From positions 1 to 41,088 of the forward strand of contig CAJTVJ010000013.1 of NCBI GenBank assembly GCA_910579785.1: DNA of 41,088 nt, written 5' to 3'. Source of the stretch: an uncultured Christensenella sp. Its GTDB lineage: Bacteria; Bacillota; Clostridia; Christensenellales; UBA3700. Below the pieces are notes generated by a model, which did not search any database, was not told where the DNA came from, and saw nothing but the letters and a program-made list of their open reading frames with translations. Position numbers and translations under genes: made by a program. Positions within the stretch are counted from its first letter, which is position 1, and each line of letters opens with the position of its first letter. Below, piece by piece: positions 15,673 through 24,036 of the stretch.

Positions 15673-17511
15673 TCAATAATTATTTTGAGCATCATCATTA
15701 CTCCAATAATCATCCGCATAATCATTTATGAAATATTCCGCATTCCTGGACGAATCGCTCACGTCAAGAGAGCTAACTTTTACACTTCCACCGTTTTTAA
15801 TTTGCCAACCTGTTGTATATTCAAAGGTTACGTTTTTAAGATTGCTACAACCTTTCAAAACGCCGAATCCCAAATAACCTATTTTTTTCGGAATGTATAC
15901 GCTTTCCAAAGTCTTGCAATTCTCGAAAACGTGCGAGTTGATGCAAAACGCTCCTTTATTTGGATTAGTAATGAGTTTTACGGTCTTTAAATTGGGACAT
16001 TCGGCAAAAGCATAATCTCCTATAAATTTTAAGTTGGGCTTATCCGACAAGTCTAAATCTATTATCCCCTCATGTCCATAGAATGAATAGCCGCCGATTT
16101 GAGTAACGTCGCTTGGAATCTCTCCCGCCGCATTTGCATAAGCTAACTCTATTGTTCCGTTCGCATATGTTTGTATCAGCATGTTATTTCTAGATGAATA
16201 CTTTGTATTGTCTGACGAAACAACAATTTCGCCTCTCCCGCATCCTGCAAAAGTATTTGGATTGATGTTGTTAACTGCCTTGCCTATTTTTATTGATTTA
16301 ATCGCCGAACAGTTTTCTAAAACTCTGTTTTTTACGCCCGTTACGTTGTCGCCGAATTCAATGCTTTCAAGCTTTGTGCAACCTGAAAACATATCGTTTG
16401 GACAACTGCTTAGATTGTAAAACACTTTTTTTACTCCGCTGTTACTAAACGCAGTACTCGATGCGCTCATACCTTCAACTAATGAAACCTCCGCTTCAAA
16501 ATTCATGCAATTCTTAAACGCATAATTGTTATACTTTGTTATATTATCGAGAGCAAATGCTTTCAATTCAATGCAATTTCTAAATGCGTAAGCCGGTATC
16601 TCAACAACGTTTGTACTCATTATTATCTCTTTTACCCCACTTTCCATAAAAACTCCATCACCAAGCGTCTCTACACTGTTGGGAATCTCAATCTTATCAA
16701 TACCGTTTTCTGTTCCGCTTTGATAAAATGCGTAACTTCCAATACTCGTTATGGAATTGCCTAGTATAACTGATGTTAAAGAGGGAATCTCTCTAAACGT
16801 TGAGCCGGCTATTACCGTAATACCGTTGCCTATTTTCACAGATTTTAGTTTGGCACTTCTATAAAACGCATACCCCATTTCCGTAACCGTGTCGGGAATT
16901 ACAATCTCCTCTAAGTCGCTACCGTAAAATGCGTTGTTGCCGATTTTTTTAATACTTGCAGGAATCGTCACTGTCTTTATAGCCGTATTTGCAAAAGCCT
17001 CGTTTGCAATTTCAATAACAGGTTTTGAATTGTACTCTTGCGGAATTATAAATTCGCTGTATTCAATATAGTCTTCTGACGAAGATTTGTATATATCTTT
17101 TGCGCTAAGCGCATATCCTATTACGTTTTCGTCTTCTAACACCTCTGTAAAATTATATGGCGCAAAAACGTCGACGTAACCGCACACTTCGCATTTGTTG
17201 TTTGCAAACTTATGGGCGTTTCTTTCTATCTCAACGTTGTGTCCGCAAGTTGCCTCTTTCCAATGCTCGCTTTCGTTTTTTGAATACTCCGTCGAAAAAG
17301 TATGCTTATGCTCGTTGCCGTCTCCGCTAGGCGTTTGTGTATCTCCGCTTGAAATATTGCCGCTCTCAATAATTTCACCTGACGGTTCGCCGCTCTCTGT
17401 TTTGTCTGGATTGCCGTCTTTTGGCGCACAGGCACTCAGCGCCAATATGCACAACATTACACACACCAAACATACTAAGCAAAAAATCATCTGCGTTTTC
17501 TTTTGTTTCAT
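15673..17511 (-). CDS. Leucine-rich-repeat (BspA/LRR_5 type) surface lipoprotein
   Basis: 612-aa predicted lipoprotein. Its signal peptide has a hydrophobic core and lipobox LALSAC; the Cys is near residue 28. A Ser/Gly/Thr-rich linker (about 30-70) follows. Next comes a His/Cys segment (TFSTEYSKNESEHWKEATC ... CEVCGY, about 72-113), common in Clostridial surface proteins. The rest is LRR_5 repeats (about 125-590), with units such as IPASIKKIGNNAFYGSDLEE and IPNSVETLGDGVFMESGVKE. BspA-type repeats mediate adhesion or ligand binding; the ligand is unknown. GGAGGACAG precedes the chosen ATG; an ATG 4 codons upstream lacks this spacing. The 135-bp element copy 2 lies about 85 bp upstream of the start. 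Confidence 0.9.
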   Translation of the reverse strand: MKQKKTQMIFCLVCLVCVMLCILALSACAPKDGNPDKTESGEPSGEIIESGNISSGDTQTPSGDGNEHKHTFSTEYSKNESEHWKEATCGHNVEIERNAHKFANNKCEVCGYVDVFAPYNFTEVLEDENVIGYALSAKDIYKSSSEDYIEYSEFIIPQEYNSKPVIEIANEAFANTAIKTVTIPASIKKIGNNAFYGSDLEEIVIPDTVTEMGYAFYRSAKLKSVKIGNGITVIAGSTFREIPSLTSVILGNSITSIGSYAFYQSGTENGIDKIEIPNSVETLGDGVFMESGVKEIIMSTNVVEIPAYAFRNCIELKAFALDNITKYNNYAFKNCMNFEAEVSLVEGMSASSTAFSNSGVKKVFYNLSSCPNDMFSGCTKLESIEFGDNVTGVKNRVLENCSAIKSIKIGKAVNNINPNTFAGCGRGEIVVSSDNTKYSSRNNMLIQTYANGTIELAYANAAGEIPSDVTQIGGYSFYGHEGIIDLDLSDKPNLKFIGDYAFAECPNLKTVKLITNPNKGAFCINSHVFENCKTLESVYIPKKIGYLGFGVLKGCSNLKNVTFEYTTGWQIKNGGSVKVSSLDVSDSSRNAEYFINDYADDYWSNDDAQNNY

Positions 17512-17596
17512 ACTGTCCTCCAATATATATTTTTTTTATCAAATAAAACTCGCCAATGCCCTAAATACTTTTTGCCTCAAAAATCACTTTATGTAA

Positions 17597-17731
17597 ATTC
17601 CAAATAAAGTATACTTTTACTGACCCCAAAAATTTGTCTCTTTTATATGCTTGAACTATAATATTTTTGTAAAAAATCGCCATTTCGGGATAAAAAAATT
17701 TAAGTCAGTAAAAGTATACTTTTTTTGAAAT
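17597..17731. mobile_element. 135-bp MITE-like inverted-repeat element, copy 2
   Basis: 28-bp terminal inverted repeats (17597-17624 and 17704-17731, two mismatches) with core AAGTATACTTTTACTGAC flank a 79-bp A/T-rich interior carrying CGCCATTTCGGGATAA. Length and layout equal copy 1 at 48-182. The interiors otherwise differ, so the ends and the CGCC-TTTCG motif are the conserved parts. It fills most of the gap between the LRR gene and the ppx terminator. Confidence 0.6.
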
Positions 17732-17791
17732 ATTCAAAATATTAGATTAAATATTTTATAAATGAGTCTTATATTGCCAACTTAGCATAAT

Positions 17792-17826
17792 AAAAATAAG
17801 GAAGCAATTATTGCTTCCTTATTTTT
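17792..17826 (-). terminator. Strong bidirectional-type terminator downstream of ppx
   Basis: A perfect 16-bp stem, 17792-17807 with 17111-style pairing to 17811-17826 (arms AAAAATAAGGAAGCAA and its complement), has a 3-nt loop and ends in a T run on both strands. Confidence 0.88.
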
Positions 17827-17838
17827 ATTGCGAATGAA

Positions 17839-19368
17839 TCAAAGAATTTGAAGATTTTTCTTATAAGCCCTTCTGAAATCCTGCACTGCCGTCATAGCGT
17901 CCTTTATCTCCAAAGAGCAGTCCTGTCCCATACTGTCGGTCTTCATTATCACGCTGTCGCCAAGCACGTCGCAGTTGATGGTCTTGATGACGCTCGACAT
18001 ACTTCTGTCAAAGCTCTCGGCAATTCTGACAATCACGCCCAATTTAAGAATTGCGTCGTAATCTTCTTCTGTCAGCAAGTCCTTATATCTCATAAACTCG
18101 ACTGTGTTGAGATCACCCTTGCGGTGCATCGAAGCCACGAATGCCGCCATTATCAAATCTTTGTGAGATATGCCGTAGAGATTTGAGTTGAGGATAACGT
18201 AGCTGGAATGCTTATGATGGTCATAGTATTTTATCCTGTTGCCCATATCGTGCAACATCGCCGCAGTACGCAATACCTTGACGTAAAATCTCGGCAGTTT
18301 GTGCAATACTTTGAGCTGCTTGAAAAGCTGTATCGACAGGTTGTATACCTGCTCTGCGTGCGGAATATTCTCTCCGAAGAAGTTGAGAAGCGAATATATG
18401 CTGTGTCCAAGCACGTCGGAGATTGGTTTTTCGTTGGTGGACGGCACTGCGTATCTAAACATCGCGCCCTCTCTCAGACCGCTGCCCGATATTACTATCT
18501 CGTCAAGACCTACTATATTGAGAAACGCATTGATAGCGGCTAGCGCTGCCGGGAATATGTCTGCTCTTACGCTTGACAACCCTTTTATCTTCATGGTCCT
18601 GTCAAGTTCAAGCGAGCGGATATTGCCGTATATGCTTGCAAATTCATTCTTGCCAACTACGTAGTTGTGTGCCATAGACAGCGGATACTTTTTGAGCATA
18701 CGGCTGATTTTGCCGATATTTCTAAAAGAACCGCCCACGCCGATAAGCTTGGTGTCAGGCAAAATATCTTTGAGCCATTCAAGCTTTTCAAGCTCTTCTG
18801 TGACGTATTTTTCTATCATATCCGATTTCTCAACGGGAGTAAGCCCCTCTTGCTTGACCATGTCCGTAAGCACTACCGAGCCAAACGGCAAAGTGACCGT
18901 GTTGAGAATGTTCTTTCTGTTGTAATAGATAAGCTGGGTGCTTCCTCCGCCGATATCCATTATGATGCCCCTGGGTATATCCATTGAGTTGATAACTCCT
19001 TGATATACGAGTTGAGCCTCTTCGTCGCTGTTGAGCACTTTGAGCTCAATGCCCGTGCTGGCATGCACTTCGTCAAGAAAACTTCGCTGATTCTTCGCCT
19101 TTCTCACCGCCGCCGTGGCATATGCGTAGATGTGGCTGACGTTGTTGGCGTCGCAAAGACGTCTGAACATTTTGAGCGTCTTTATCGTCTGCGCTATCCT
19201 TGCGTTTTGCAAAGACCCGTCTATCTCCATATCCTGCGCCAGACGCACCGTCTCCTTTATGTCGTCGACAACTTGAAAATACCCTCCTTTCAATATGTCG
19301 ACCAATACTAACCTCGTTGAATTTGACCCTAAATCTATAATTGCAATTTTGTCCAATTCCTTTTCCAT
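17839..19368 (-). CDS. ppx: Exopolyphosphatase / guanosine pentaphosphatase (Ppx/GppA) with C-terminal HD domain
   Basis: 509-aa enzyme that degrades polyphosphate and/or converts pppGpp to ppGpp. Actin-like phosphatase domain: AIIDLGSNSTRLVLVDI at the N-terminus, AYATAAVRKAKN, the catalytic-region Glu in NSDEEAQLVYQGV (about 125), and GIIMDIGGGSTQLI (about 150). The C-terminal part from about 320 is HD-like: MLHDMGNRIKYYDHHKHSS. AGGAAG lies 8 nt before the ATG. It has its own promoter (TTGAAA-17-TATAAT) and a strong terminator, so it is monocistronic. Sequence does not settle polyphosphatase versus GppA activity. Confidence 0.93.
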   Translation of the reverse strand: MEKELDKIAIIDLGSNSTRLVLVDILKGGYFQVVDDIKETVRLAQDMEIDGSLQNARIAQTIKTLKMFRRLCDANNVSHIYAYATAAVRKAKNQRSFLDEVHASTGIELKVLNSDEEAQLVYQGVINSMDIPRGIIMDIGGGSTQLIYYNRKNILNTVTLPFGSVVLTDMVKQEGLTPVEKSDMIEKYVTEELEKLEWLKDILPDTKLIGVGGSFRNIGKISRMLKKYPLSMAHNYVVGKNEFASIYGNIRSLELDRTMKIKGLSSVRADIFPAALAAINAFLNIVGLDEIVISGSGLREGAMFRYAVPSTNEKPISDVLGHSIYSLLNFFGENIPHAEQVYNLSIQLFKQLKVLHKLPRFYVKVLRTAAMLHDMGNRIKYYDHHKHSSYVILNSNLYGISHKDLIMAAFVASMHRKGDLNTVEFMRYKDLLTEEDYDAILKLGVIVRIAESFDRSMSSVIKTINCDVLGDSVIMKTDSMGQDCSLEIKDAMTAVQDFRRAYKKNLQIL

Positions 19369-19417
19369 TTATTACACTTCCTATTTAAAAAAATTTATTT
19401 CTTTTTCCTGTGATGAC

Positions 19418-19446
19418 ATTATATCATATAATATGACTTATTTCAA
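19418..19446 (-). promoter_or_regulatory. Promoter of ppx
   Basis: Minus-strand TTGAAA (19441-19446) and TATAAT (19418-19423) with a 17-nt spacer; leader about 40 nt with an AGGAAG ribosome site. Confidence 0.7.
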
Positions 19447-19532
19447 TACCCATTTTTAAAAAATTTACATAAACTTGCCTTGCCGTCATATAATATATTT
19501 TAAGTTTTTTGTTGTTGCGTCAATAGCTTTGG

Positions 19533-20012
19533 CTATTTGCAAAACTCCTCTTTGAGCTTGTCCGCGTACGCCGCAAGATACCCCTTTATCTCGTCCATTG
19601 CTCTTTTGTATTTCTCCCTATCTTTTATGAGTACGGGATCGGGAATCGCCTTATAACTCCCCGTCGCCAATTCGCTCAGAAGCGCAAACTTTTTGTGATA
19701 CTTATGCGGCAGAAAGAACTTGTTGGATCTCGTCATACCGATTATTATATCGGCTTCTTCAAAATATCTCTTGCCCGCTCCGTATTTAAAAGTCGGCTTA
19801 TGCGCAAGCACGTAGTCTCTATCAAAACCCTCTTCAAGAAGCACCCTCTCAGACTTGGGATTGATACGGTAGGATTTGTTGAACACGGCGGAGCTCTTTA
19901 CCCACTCCACGTTGTGTGACAGCACGCTATCCTCTTCGACTGTTTTTCTGAATACGTATTCGCAATAAGGCGAACGGCAAATGTTGGACATACATATAAA
20001 AAGTATCTTCAT
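19533..20012 (-). CDS. Low-molecular-weight protein tyrosine phosphatase
   Basis: 159-aa phosphatase. The P-loop at the N-terminus is CMSNICRS (CX5R). The general-acid Asp is in AIPDPVLIKD near residue 130, where most relatives have DPY or DPW. The 43-residue downstream helix pair closes the fold. Bacterial members dephosphorylate BY-kinases, stress regulators or surface-polysaccharide enzymes; no kinase neighbour is present, so the substrate is open. The start MKILFICMSN is the family's usual one. It has no Shine-Dalgarno, and the -10 box ends only 6 nt upstream, so the mRNA is predicted to be leaderless. An ATG 6 codons upstream would overlap the promoter. Confidence 0.9.
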   Translation of the reverse strand: MKILFICMSNICRSPYCEYVFRKTVEEDSVLSHNVEWVKSSAVFNKSYRINPKSERVLLEEGFDRDYVLAHKPTFKYGAGKRYFEEADIIIGMTRSNKFFLPHKYHKKFALLSELATGSYKAIPDPVLIKDREKYKRAMDEIKGYLAAYADKLKEEFCK

Positions 20013-20018
20013 GACACG

Positions 20019-20047
20019 ATTATACCACATAAAAAAACTTTTTTCAA
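20019..20047 (-). promoter_or_regulatory. Near-consensus promoter giving a leaderless phosphatase mRNA
   Basis: Minus-strand TTGAAA (20042-20047) and TATAAT (20019-20024) with a 17-nt spacer. Exactly 6 nt separate the -10 box from the ATG (A at 20012), so the predicted +1 is the start codon itself. The same -10/N6/ATG spacing is found at tilS and dgt. Confidence 0.7.
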
Positions 20048-20126
20048 TATATATTTAAAAATATAACTAAACTTGATAACAGCGCGAGACATGCCTGCAT
20101 ACGCAGACATTTATAAATAAGTAATA

Positions 20127-20149
20127 CGCCGCTCCAATAAGGAGCGGCG
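20127..20149. terminator. 9-bp GC-rich hairpin downstream of the acyltransferase gene
   Basis: CGCCGCTCC (20127-20135) pairs with GGAGCGGCG (20141-20149), loop 5 nt, directly after the gene's stop. The following minus-strand sequence is T-rich but interrupted, so this is a possible terminator rather than a certain one. Confidence 0.5.
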
Positions 20150-20157
20150 CAGTCTTG

Positions 20158-21435
20158 TCAGGCAATGAAATTCAAAAGCTGGGCTTCGATTTCGTCAAGA
20201 AGCTCGCGTATTCTCTTCTCGTCCTCGTCCGAACACTTTTGCGCTATGCAAAGCGTCGTCTCGCCATTGTAAGTCGTACTTGTCAACTGTATATACGGCT
20301 TAAACTTGGTCGCGCCTGTCATAAAAGCGTCGGTGCATTCAAGACCGGCAAGCTGAGTGCCGCTTTGAGATATAATGCCTATGTTGGACATACCTATAAG
20401 CGGATTTTCATATCCTATCTTAATTGCCATCTCCGCAATGGAATAAGGGAAGATGTTGAACGCCAGCGCAAGCAGCGGTATGCCGTAAAGTCCGCAATAT
20501 ACGTCCTCTTTTGACTTCTCGTTTTGGAGCGCAACGGCTTTGAGCGTATCTGTAAAGCTCTCTCCGATATCTTCAAGCATACAAGGCATAAATCCCGTAA
20601 GGTTGGTTATCTCCTCAGAGCTCTTGGAGTCGATATGGTCGCGCAAGTTCTTCATACTCGTGATGACAAGACGCTTGTCGTCGCTCTTTGCAAGACGCGG
20701 ATATATTGCCCTTGCATATGCCGCCATAAATACGTCGTTGAGCGTAGCCGAGTACTCCTTTCCCTTGGCTTTAAGCGCATCGACTGTCGCAGGAGCAAGT
20801 TTCTTGAAGTTGAATCTTGTCGAGCACGCCCCGTCGTCTGTGAAATCAAACTTATTCTTCACGCCTGTGCGCGAGATGTTTTTGTAGAGCTTCTTTGCCT
20901 TATCCGCCTCTTCTTCCGTCATATCTTTATAGATTTGCGAGTAGCTGCGAGAACCGAATTTGAGTTGCAACTCATCCAAATACTTGCCGCTGGCAAGAAG
21001 ATTGTAGCCTTCTACCATCTTGTTGACGACGTACTTAAAATCTGTGCCGTCAAGACACATATGATTGATAAGCAAAGACACTGCGCTCTTGCCGTTGCAA
21101 TAGTGCGCGACTATCTCAAATTGCAATTTGCCCTTGCAATCCAATTCCTTAGACAGCGCGTTGAGCGTACTGCTTCGCAAATCGTCGCAATCCACCCTCT
21201 TGACCATCTCGTCCAAAGTATAGTCTTCGTTGACTACCCAATGCGGATCTATCGAGCTGCTTTTGAACGTAGAACGCAATATGGGAAAGTGCGTGACTAT
21301 CTTATATACCGCTTTGCGCAAATATTGCAAGTTGACCTCTCCGTCGTAATATACGGCGCAGTGTATCATTCTGTCGTAATAATTTCTAAAAATGTATTGA
21401 ACTTTGTCCCAAAGTTCTGCTTTAAGTTTTTTCAT
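20158..21435 (-). CDS. Condensation-domain-like / alcohol acetyltransferase-type acyltransferase
   Basis: 425-aa protein of the CoA-dependent acyltransferase superfamily (condensation domain, alcohol acetyltransferase, WS/DGAT relatives). The active-site motif is LLINHMCLDGTDF (about 130), matching HxxxDG. The second half contains the usual bridge segment ATLNDVFMAAYARAI and a late NIGIISQSG-type region. It is a free-standing enzyme with no adenylation or carrier domain nearby, so it probably transfers an acyl group to a lipid, alcohol or sugar. Substrates cannot be told. AGAGGG lies 5 nt before the ATG. The next upstream gene is a lipid kinase, but a 560-bp repeat block separates them. Confidence 0.75.
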   Translation of the reverse strand: MKKLKAELWDKVQYIFRNYYDRMIHCAVYYDGEVNLQYLRKAVYKIVTHFPILRSTFKSSSIDPHWVVNEDYTLDEMVKRVDCDDLRSSTLNALSKELDCKGKLQFEIVAHYCNGKSAVSLLINHMCLDGTDFKYVVNKMVEGYNLLASGKYLDELQLKFGSRSYSQIYKDMTEEEADKAKKLYKNISRTGVKNKFDFTDDGACSTRFNFKKLAPATVDALKAKGKEYSATLNDVFMAAYARAIYPRLAKSDDKRLVITSMKNLRDHIDSKSSEEITNLTGFMPCMLEDIGESFTDTLKAVALQNEKSKEDVYCGLYGIPLLALAFNIFPYSIAEMAIKIGYENPLIGMSNIGIISQSGTQLAGLECTDAFMTGATKFKPYIQLTSTTYNGETTLCIAQKCSDEDEKRIRELLDEIEAQLLNFIA

Positions 21436-21575
21436 AAAATCCCTCTGTTGTAAATTTTTTTCAATTCCTATTTTATTATATAGATTTATAAAAAGGAAAT
21501 CAAATATTATTTATGTAAGGTTTGACAAAATTATGTAGATTTTACAAAAAAATACCGACTGCCGTTTGAATATTC

Positions 21576-21927
21576 GTCACATTGACCAACGCGGAGAGGT
21601 CTAATTAAGTTAAAAAGAAAGCGGATGAGACTTCTCGACTATGCTCAAAGTGACAAAATTTGGTGCGCTATAAGCATAGCTTAGTCATTTCGACCGAAAC
21701 GCAGTGAAGCGACGGCATAACGAGGAAGGCTTTGTGCGTCTCGTGCGAGCGTCAATGACGATTGTATCTTATTTTCATAAGGATGAGATTTCTCCACTGC
21801 GGTCGAAATGACTTTAAGTTTGATTATCTACAAGCAAAAGTGGTCACCTCGACCAACGCGGAGAGGTCTAATCCTTTTTATTAACTCGATGAGATTTCTC
21901 CACGCGCTACGCAAAGAAATCTAATCC
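21576..21927. repeat. Hairpin repeats, cluster C
   Basis: Six or seven repeat units fill the 560-base gap between the acyltransferase and the lipid kinase. They are 21576-21604 (degenerate), 21626-21654, a long-form unit 21683-21763 related to the 94-bp repeat, 21786-21812 (stem ATTTC/GAAAT), 21843-21873 (ACCTC/GAGGT) and 21889-21923 (ATTTC/GAAAT). Orientation alternates. No gene is seen. 21436-21575 is A/T-rich and holds only the acyltransferase leader. Confidence 0.75.
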
Positions 21928-21931
21928 TTGT

Positions 21932-21970
21932 AAAAAAATTAAGGACGGCAATACAGTCCTTTATGCCGTC
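21932..21970 (-). terminator. Terminator of the lipid kinase gene
   Basis: Minus-strand stem GACGGCA/TGCCGTC (21944-21950 with 21964-21970), followed by CTTAATTTTTTT. Confidence 0.65.
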
Positions 21971-21996
21971 TCATTAAATTAAAATATAAATATAAA

Positions 21997-22923
21997 CTAA
22001 TTATTTTCTGCGTCTTCGCAAAGACTTCTCGGTACGATAAATCTCAACGCGTCTTTGATAATATTGACTTCAAAGCTATCGCCTGCGACTACTTCTCCGT
22101 CAAGACTGATGATAAAGTTCTTTTGTCCGCCTATTATCTCAACCTTTTTGCAACGCTTGTATGTAAAACAACTTGAAAGTTCTTGCCTGTTAAGATACTC
22201 GCCCGACTTATATAATTTTAAAAATTTCAAAAATTTGAATAACGATATGGGCTTAATACAGCATACTTCCATATATCCGTCGTTGTTGATAGACCTCGGA
22301 GCGCACTTATATGAACCGCCGACATACTTGCCGTTGACGCACGTACATATAAGTATCTTGTCGTCATTTAGAGGCTGTCCGTCTCCAATGACCTTGCACT
22401 TGGTCTTCAAGGCTGTAAATAGAGCGTACAGCACTCCTGTATTATAAGCATTCCTGCCGCCTATGATTTTCTTTGACTTGACCTGGTTCATCTTCTTTGC
22501 AACTGCGCTGTCTAAGCCGAAATGGCAGGCATTGACCGCATATCTGTCGCCTACTTTTATCAAATCTATTCTTGTCTCTTTGCCGTTTATCAAATTGTCA
22601 AGGTCTAAAAAGGCTTTCTTATCGCCGTAATACTTTACGTAATCGTTGCCGCTGCCGCTTGGATAGATTGCCAAAATCGCATTGTCATATCCTGCCATAC
22701 CGCTTGCCACTTCGTTGAGAGTTCCGTCGCCTCCGCATGAATAAAAGACCATATCTTCGTCGCTTGACTGACATCTTTGCGATACGTACTTAGTGGCGTC
22801 GCCTTTTGACTTGGTGACGTACAACTCGTAATCAAAGTTCTCTCTTTCTTTAAGTTTCTTTTCTATATCGGAAAAAGAGTTCTTTATTCCGGCAGTAGGA
22901 TTGACAATAAATATATGTTTCAT
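21997..22923 (-). CDS. Diacylglycerol/lipid kinase, YegS/BmrU (DagK) family
   Basis: 308-aa lipid kinase. IFIVNPTAG opens the catalytic domain, and the nucleotide site is SCGGDGTLNEVASG (about 65) followed by AIYPSGSGNDYVKYYG (about 90). The C-terminal half is the YegS-type beta-sandwich (YKCAPRSINNDGYMEVCCI, FIISLDGEV). It probably phosphorylates diacylglycerol during lipid recycling, but sphingosine or undecaprenol analogues are alternatives. I chose the ATG (MKHIF) although no Shine-Dalgarno is visible; an in-frame GTG lies four codons upstream. A TTGACA-18-CATAAT promoter lies about 80 nt upstream. Confidence 0.9.
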   Translation of the reverse strand: MKHIFIVNPTAGIKNSFSDIEKKLKERENFDYELYVTKSKGDATKYVSQRCQSSDEDMVFYSCGGDGTLNEVASGMAGYDNAILAIYPSGSGNDYVKYYGDKKAFLDLDNLINGKETRIDLIKVGDRYAVNACHFGLDSAVAKKMNQVKSKKIIGGRNAYNTGVLYALFTALKTKCKVIGDGQPLNDDKILICTCVNGKYVGGSYKCAPRSINNDGYMEVCCIKPISLFKFLKFLKLYKSGEYLNRQELSSCFTYKRCKKVEIIGGQKNFIISLDGEVVAGDSFEVNIIKDALRFIVPRSLCEDAENN

Positions 22924-23003
22924 AATTATATTCACTTATACGCGATGAGTTTTTTAAATCTCTAATGTCTTTCTATTCAGATAGGCATCAAACACCGTTT
23001 ATC

Positions 23004-23033
23004 ATTATGCAATAATTTAGCTTTATATGTCAA
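23004..23033 (-). promoter_or_regulatory. Putative promoter of the lipid kinase gene
   Basis: Minus-strand TTGACA (23028-23033) and CATAAT (23004-23009) with an 18-nt spacer. The gap 22924-23214 holds nothing else that I can name. Confidence 0.55.
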
Positions 23034-23214
23034 CGATATGGCGGCGCTTGCGTATAATAATAAAGTTATAAAGGGTAACTTTTTTGTAAATTTTGATTTT
23101 TTACAACAAAAATTCCCATAGAAAAATCAAAAGTAATATCTTATACTTCGTGTAATTTCGACAATATCCGCCATTATTTGCGCTCTTGCGGACGTCGTCT
23201 ATAATAGCGACGAA

Positions 23215-24036
23215 TCACTTGGTTATCTTAATACCCAATTTAGACGCGGTGTAAGCATCTAAATTGTAATTTACGCTGCCCAATTCCACGTTCCTATTTT
23301 CGCCGTGGAAATCGGAGCCGCCCGTCGCAATAAGCTTGTGTCTTTTTGCCAATGACAAAAGCATACCTCGCAGCCCGTCGTCATGAGTTGGATAATACGC
23401 CTCTACTCCTTCAAGTCCAAAAGGTTTTAACCCATCTATCAAAGAACTGAGCAGATTGCGTTGAACAAGTCTGCTGGGATGCGCTATCACGGCAAGTCCG
23501 TGCGCCTTGGAGATGAGCTCAACGCCCTGCATAGGCGTAATTCTCTTTGACGGAAAATAGGCTTTTCCCTTGGGACCGAGATATCTGTCAAAAGCCTCCG
23601 ACACATTTGCGGCATATCCCTCATTCACCATAAGCTTTGCGATATGAAGTCTGCCCACGCTCGCGCTGTCAGTAGGCAATTTATCACGATCAAGCTTGAC
23701 TCCCACGTCAAAAAGTCTGTCGAGTATCGTCTCTGCTCTCTCCCTTCTCTTTTTCTCAAAATAATTCAACTTATCTAAAAGCTGAGCATTGTCTTCATCA
23801 AAGCAATAGCCGAGAATGTGAATCTCCTGATTGGAGTACGTCGACAGTTCTACGCCGTTGACGTATTGTATGCCGAGGCTTGCAGCATATTCGCCTACCT
23901 CTACGTTTGCCCTTATGCAATCGTGGTCTGTGATAGAAAGACAGTCCAAACCTATGGACTTTGCCTTATCGACAATTTCCTTAGGCTCGCAAGTGCCGTC
24001 GCTCAATATGCTGTGAGTGTGTAGGTCTATCTTCAT
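23215..24036 (-). CDS. PHP-domain metal-dependent phosphoesterase
   Basis: 273-aa enzyme of the PHP family, like the 3',5'-nucleoside-bisphosphate phosphatase/RNase AM group (YciV, TrpH). Metal-binding motifs: KIDLHTHSILSDGTC at the N-terminus, LSITDHDCI (about 35), GVELSTY with Glu (about 62), VIAHPSR (about 188) and GGSDFHGEN (about 240). The likely role is hydrolysis of pAp or RNA 5'-end trimming; that is family knowledge. Its ATG overlaps the rmuC stop by one base (TAATG), so it is the last gene of the tilS-hpt-cca-rmuC-PHP operon. Confidence 0.92.
   Translation of the reverse strand: MKIDLHTHSILSDGTCEPKEIVDKAKSIGLDCLSITDHDCIRANVEVGEYAASLGIQYVNGVELSTYSNQEIHILGYCFDEDNAQLLDKLNYFEKKRRERAETILDRLFDVGVKLDRDKLPTDSASVGRLHIAKLMVNEGYAANVSEAFDRYLGPKGKAYFPSKRITPMQGVELISKAHGLAVIAHPSRLVQRNLLSSLIDGLKPFGLEGVEAYYPTHDDGLRGMLLSLAKRHKLIATGGSDFHGENRNVELGSVNYNLDAYTASKLGIKITK

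Noticed and set aside
15673..17511. LRR protein as a type III effector or internalin
   Set aside because: It has a lipobox and LRR_5 (BspA) repeats; nothing indicates a secretion system or sortase motif.
20524..21453. Long + strand open frame opposite the acyltransferase gene
   Set aside because: Mirror frame of a real gene; no family signal.
21576..21927. CRISPR array
   Set aside because: Units alternate in orientation, differ in length and spacing, and no cas gene is present.
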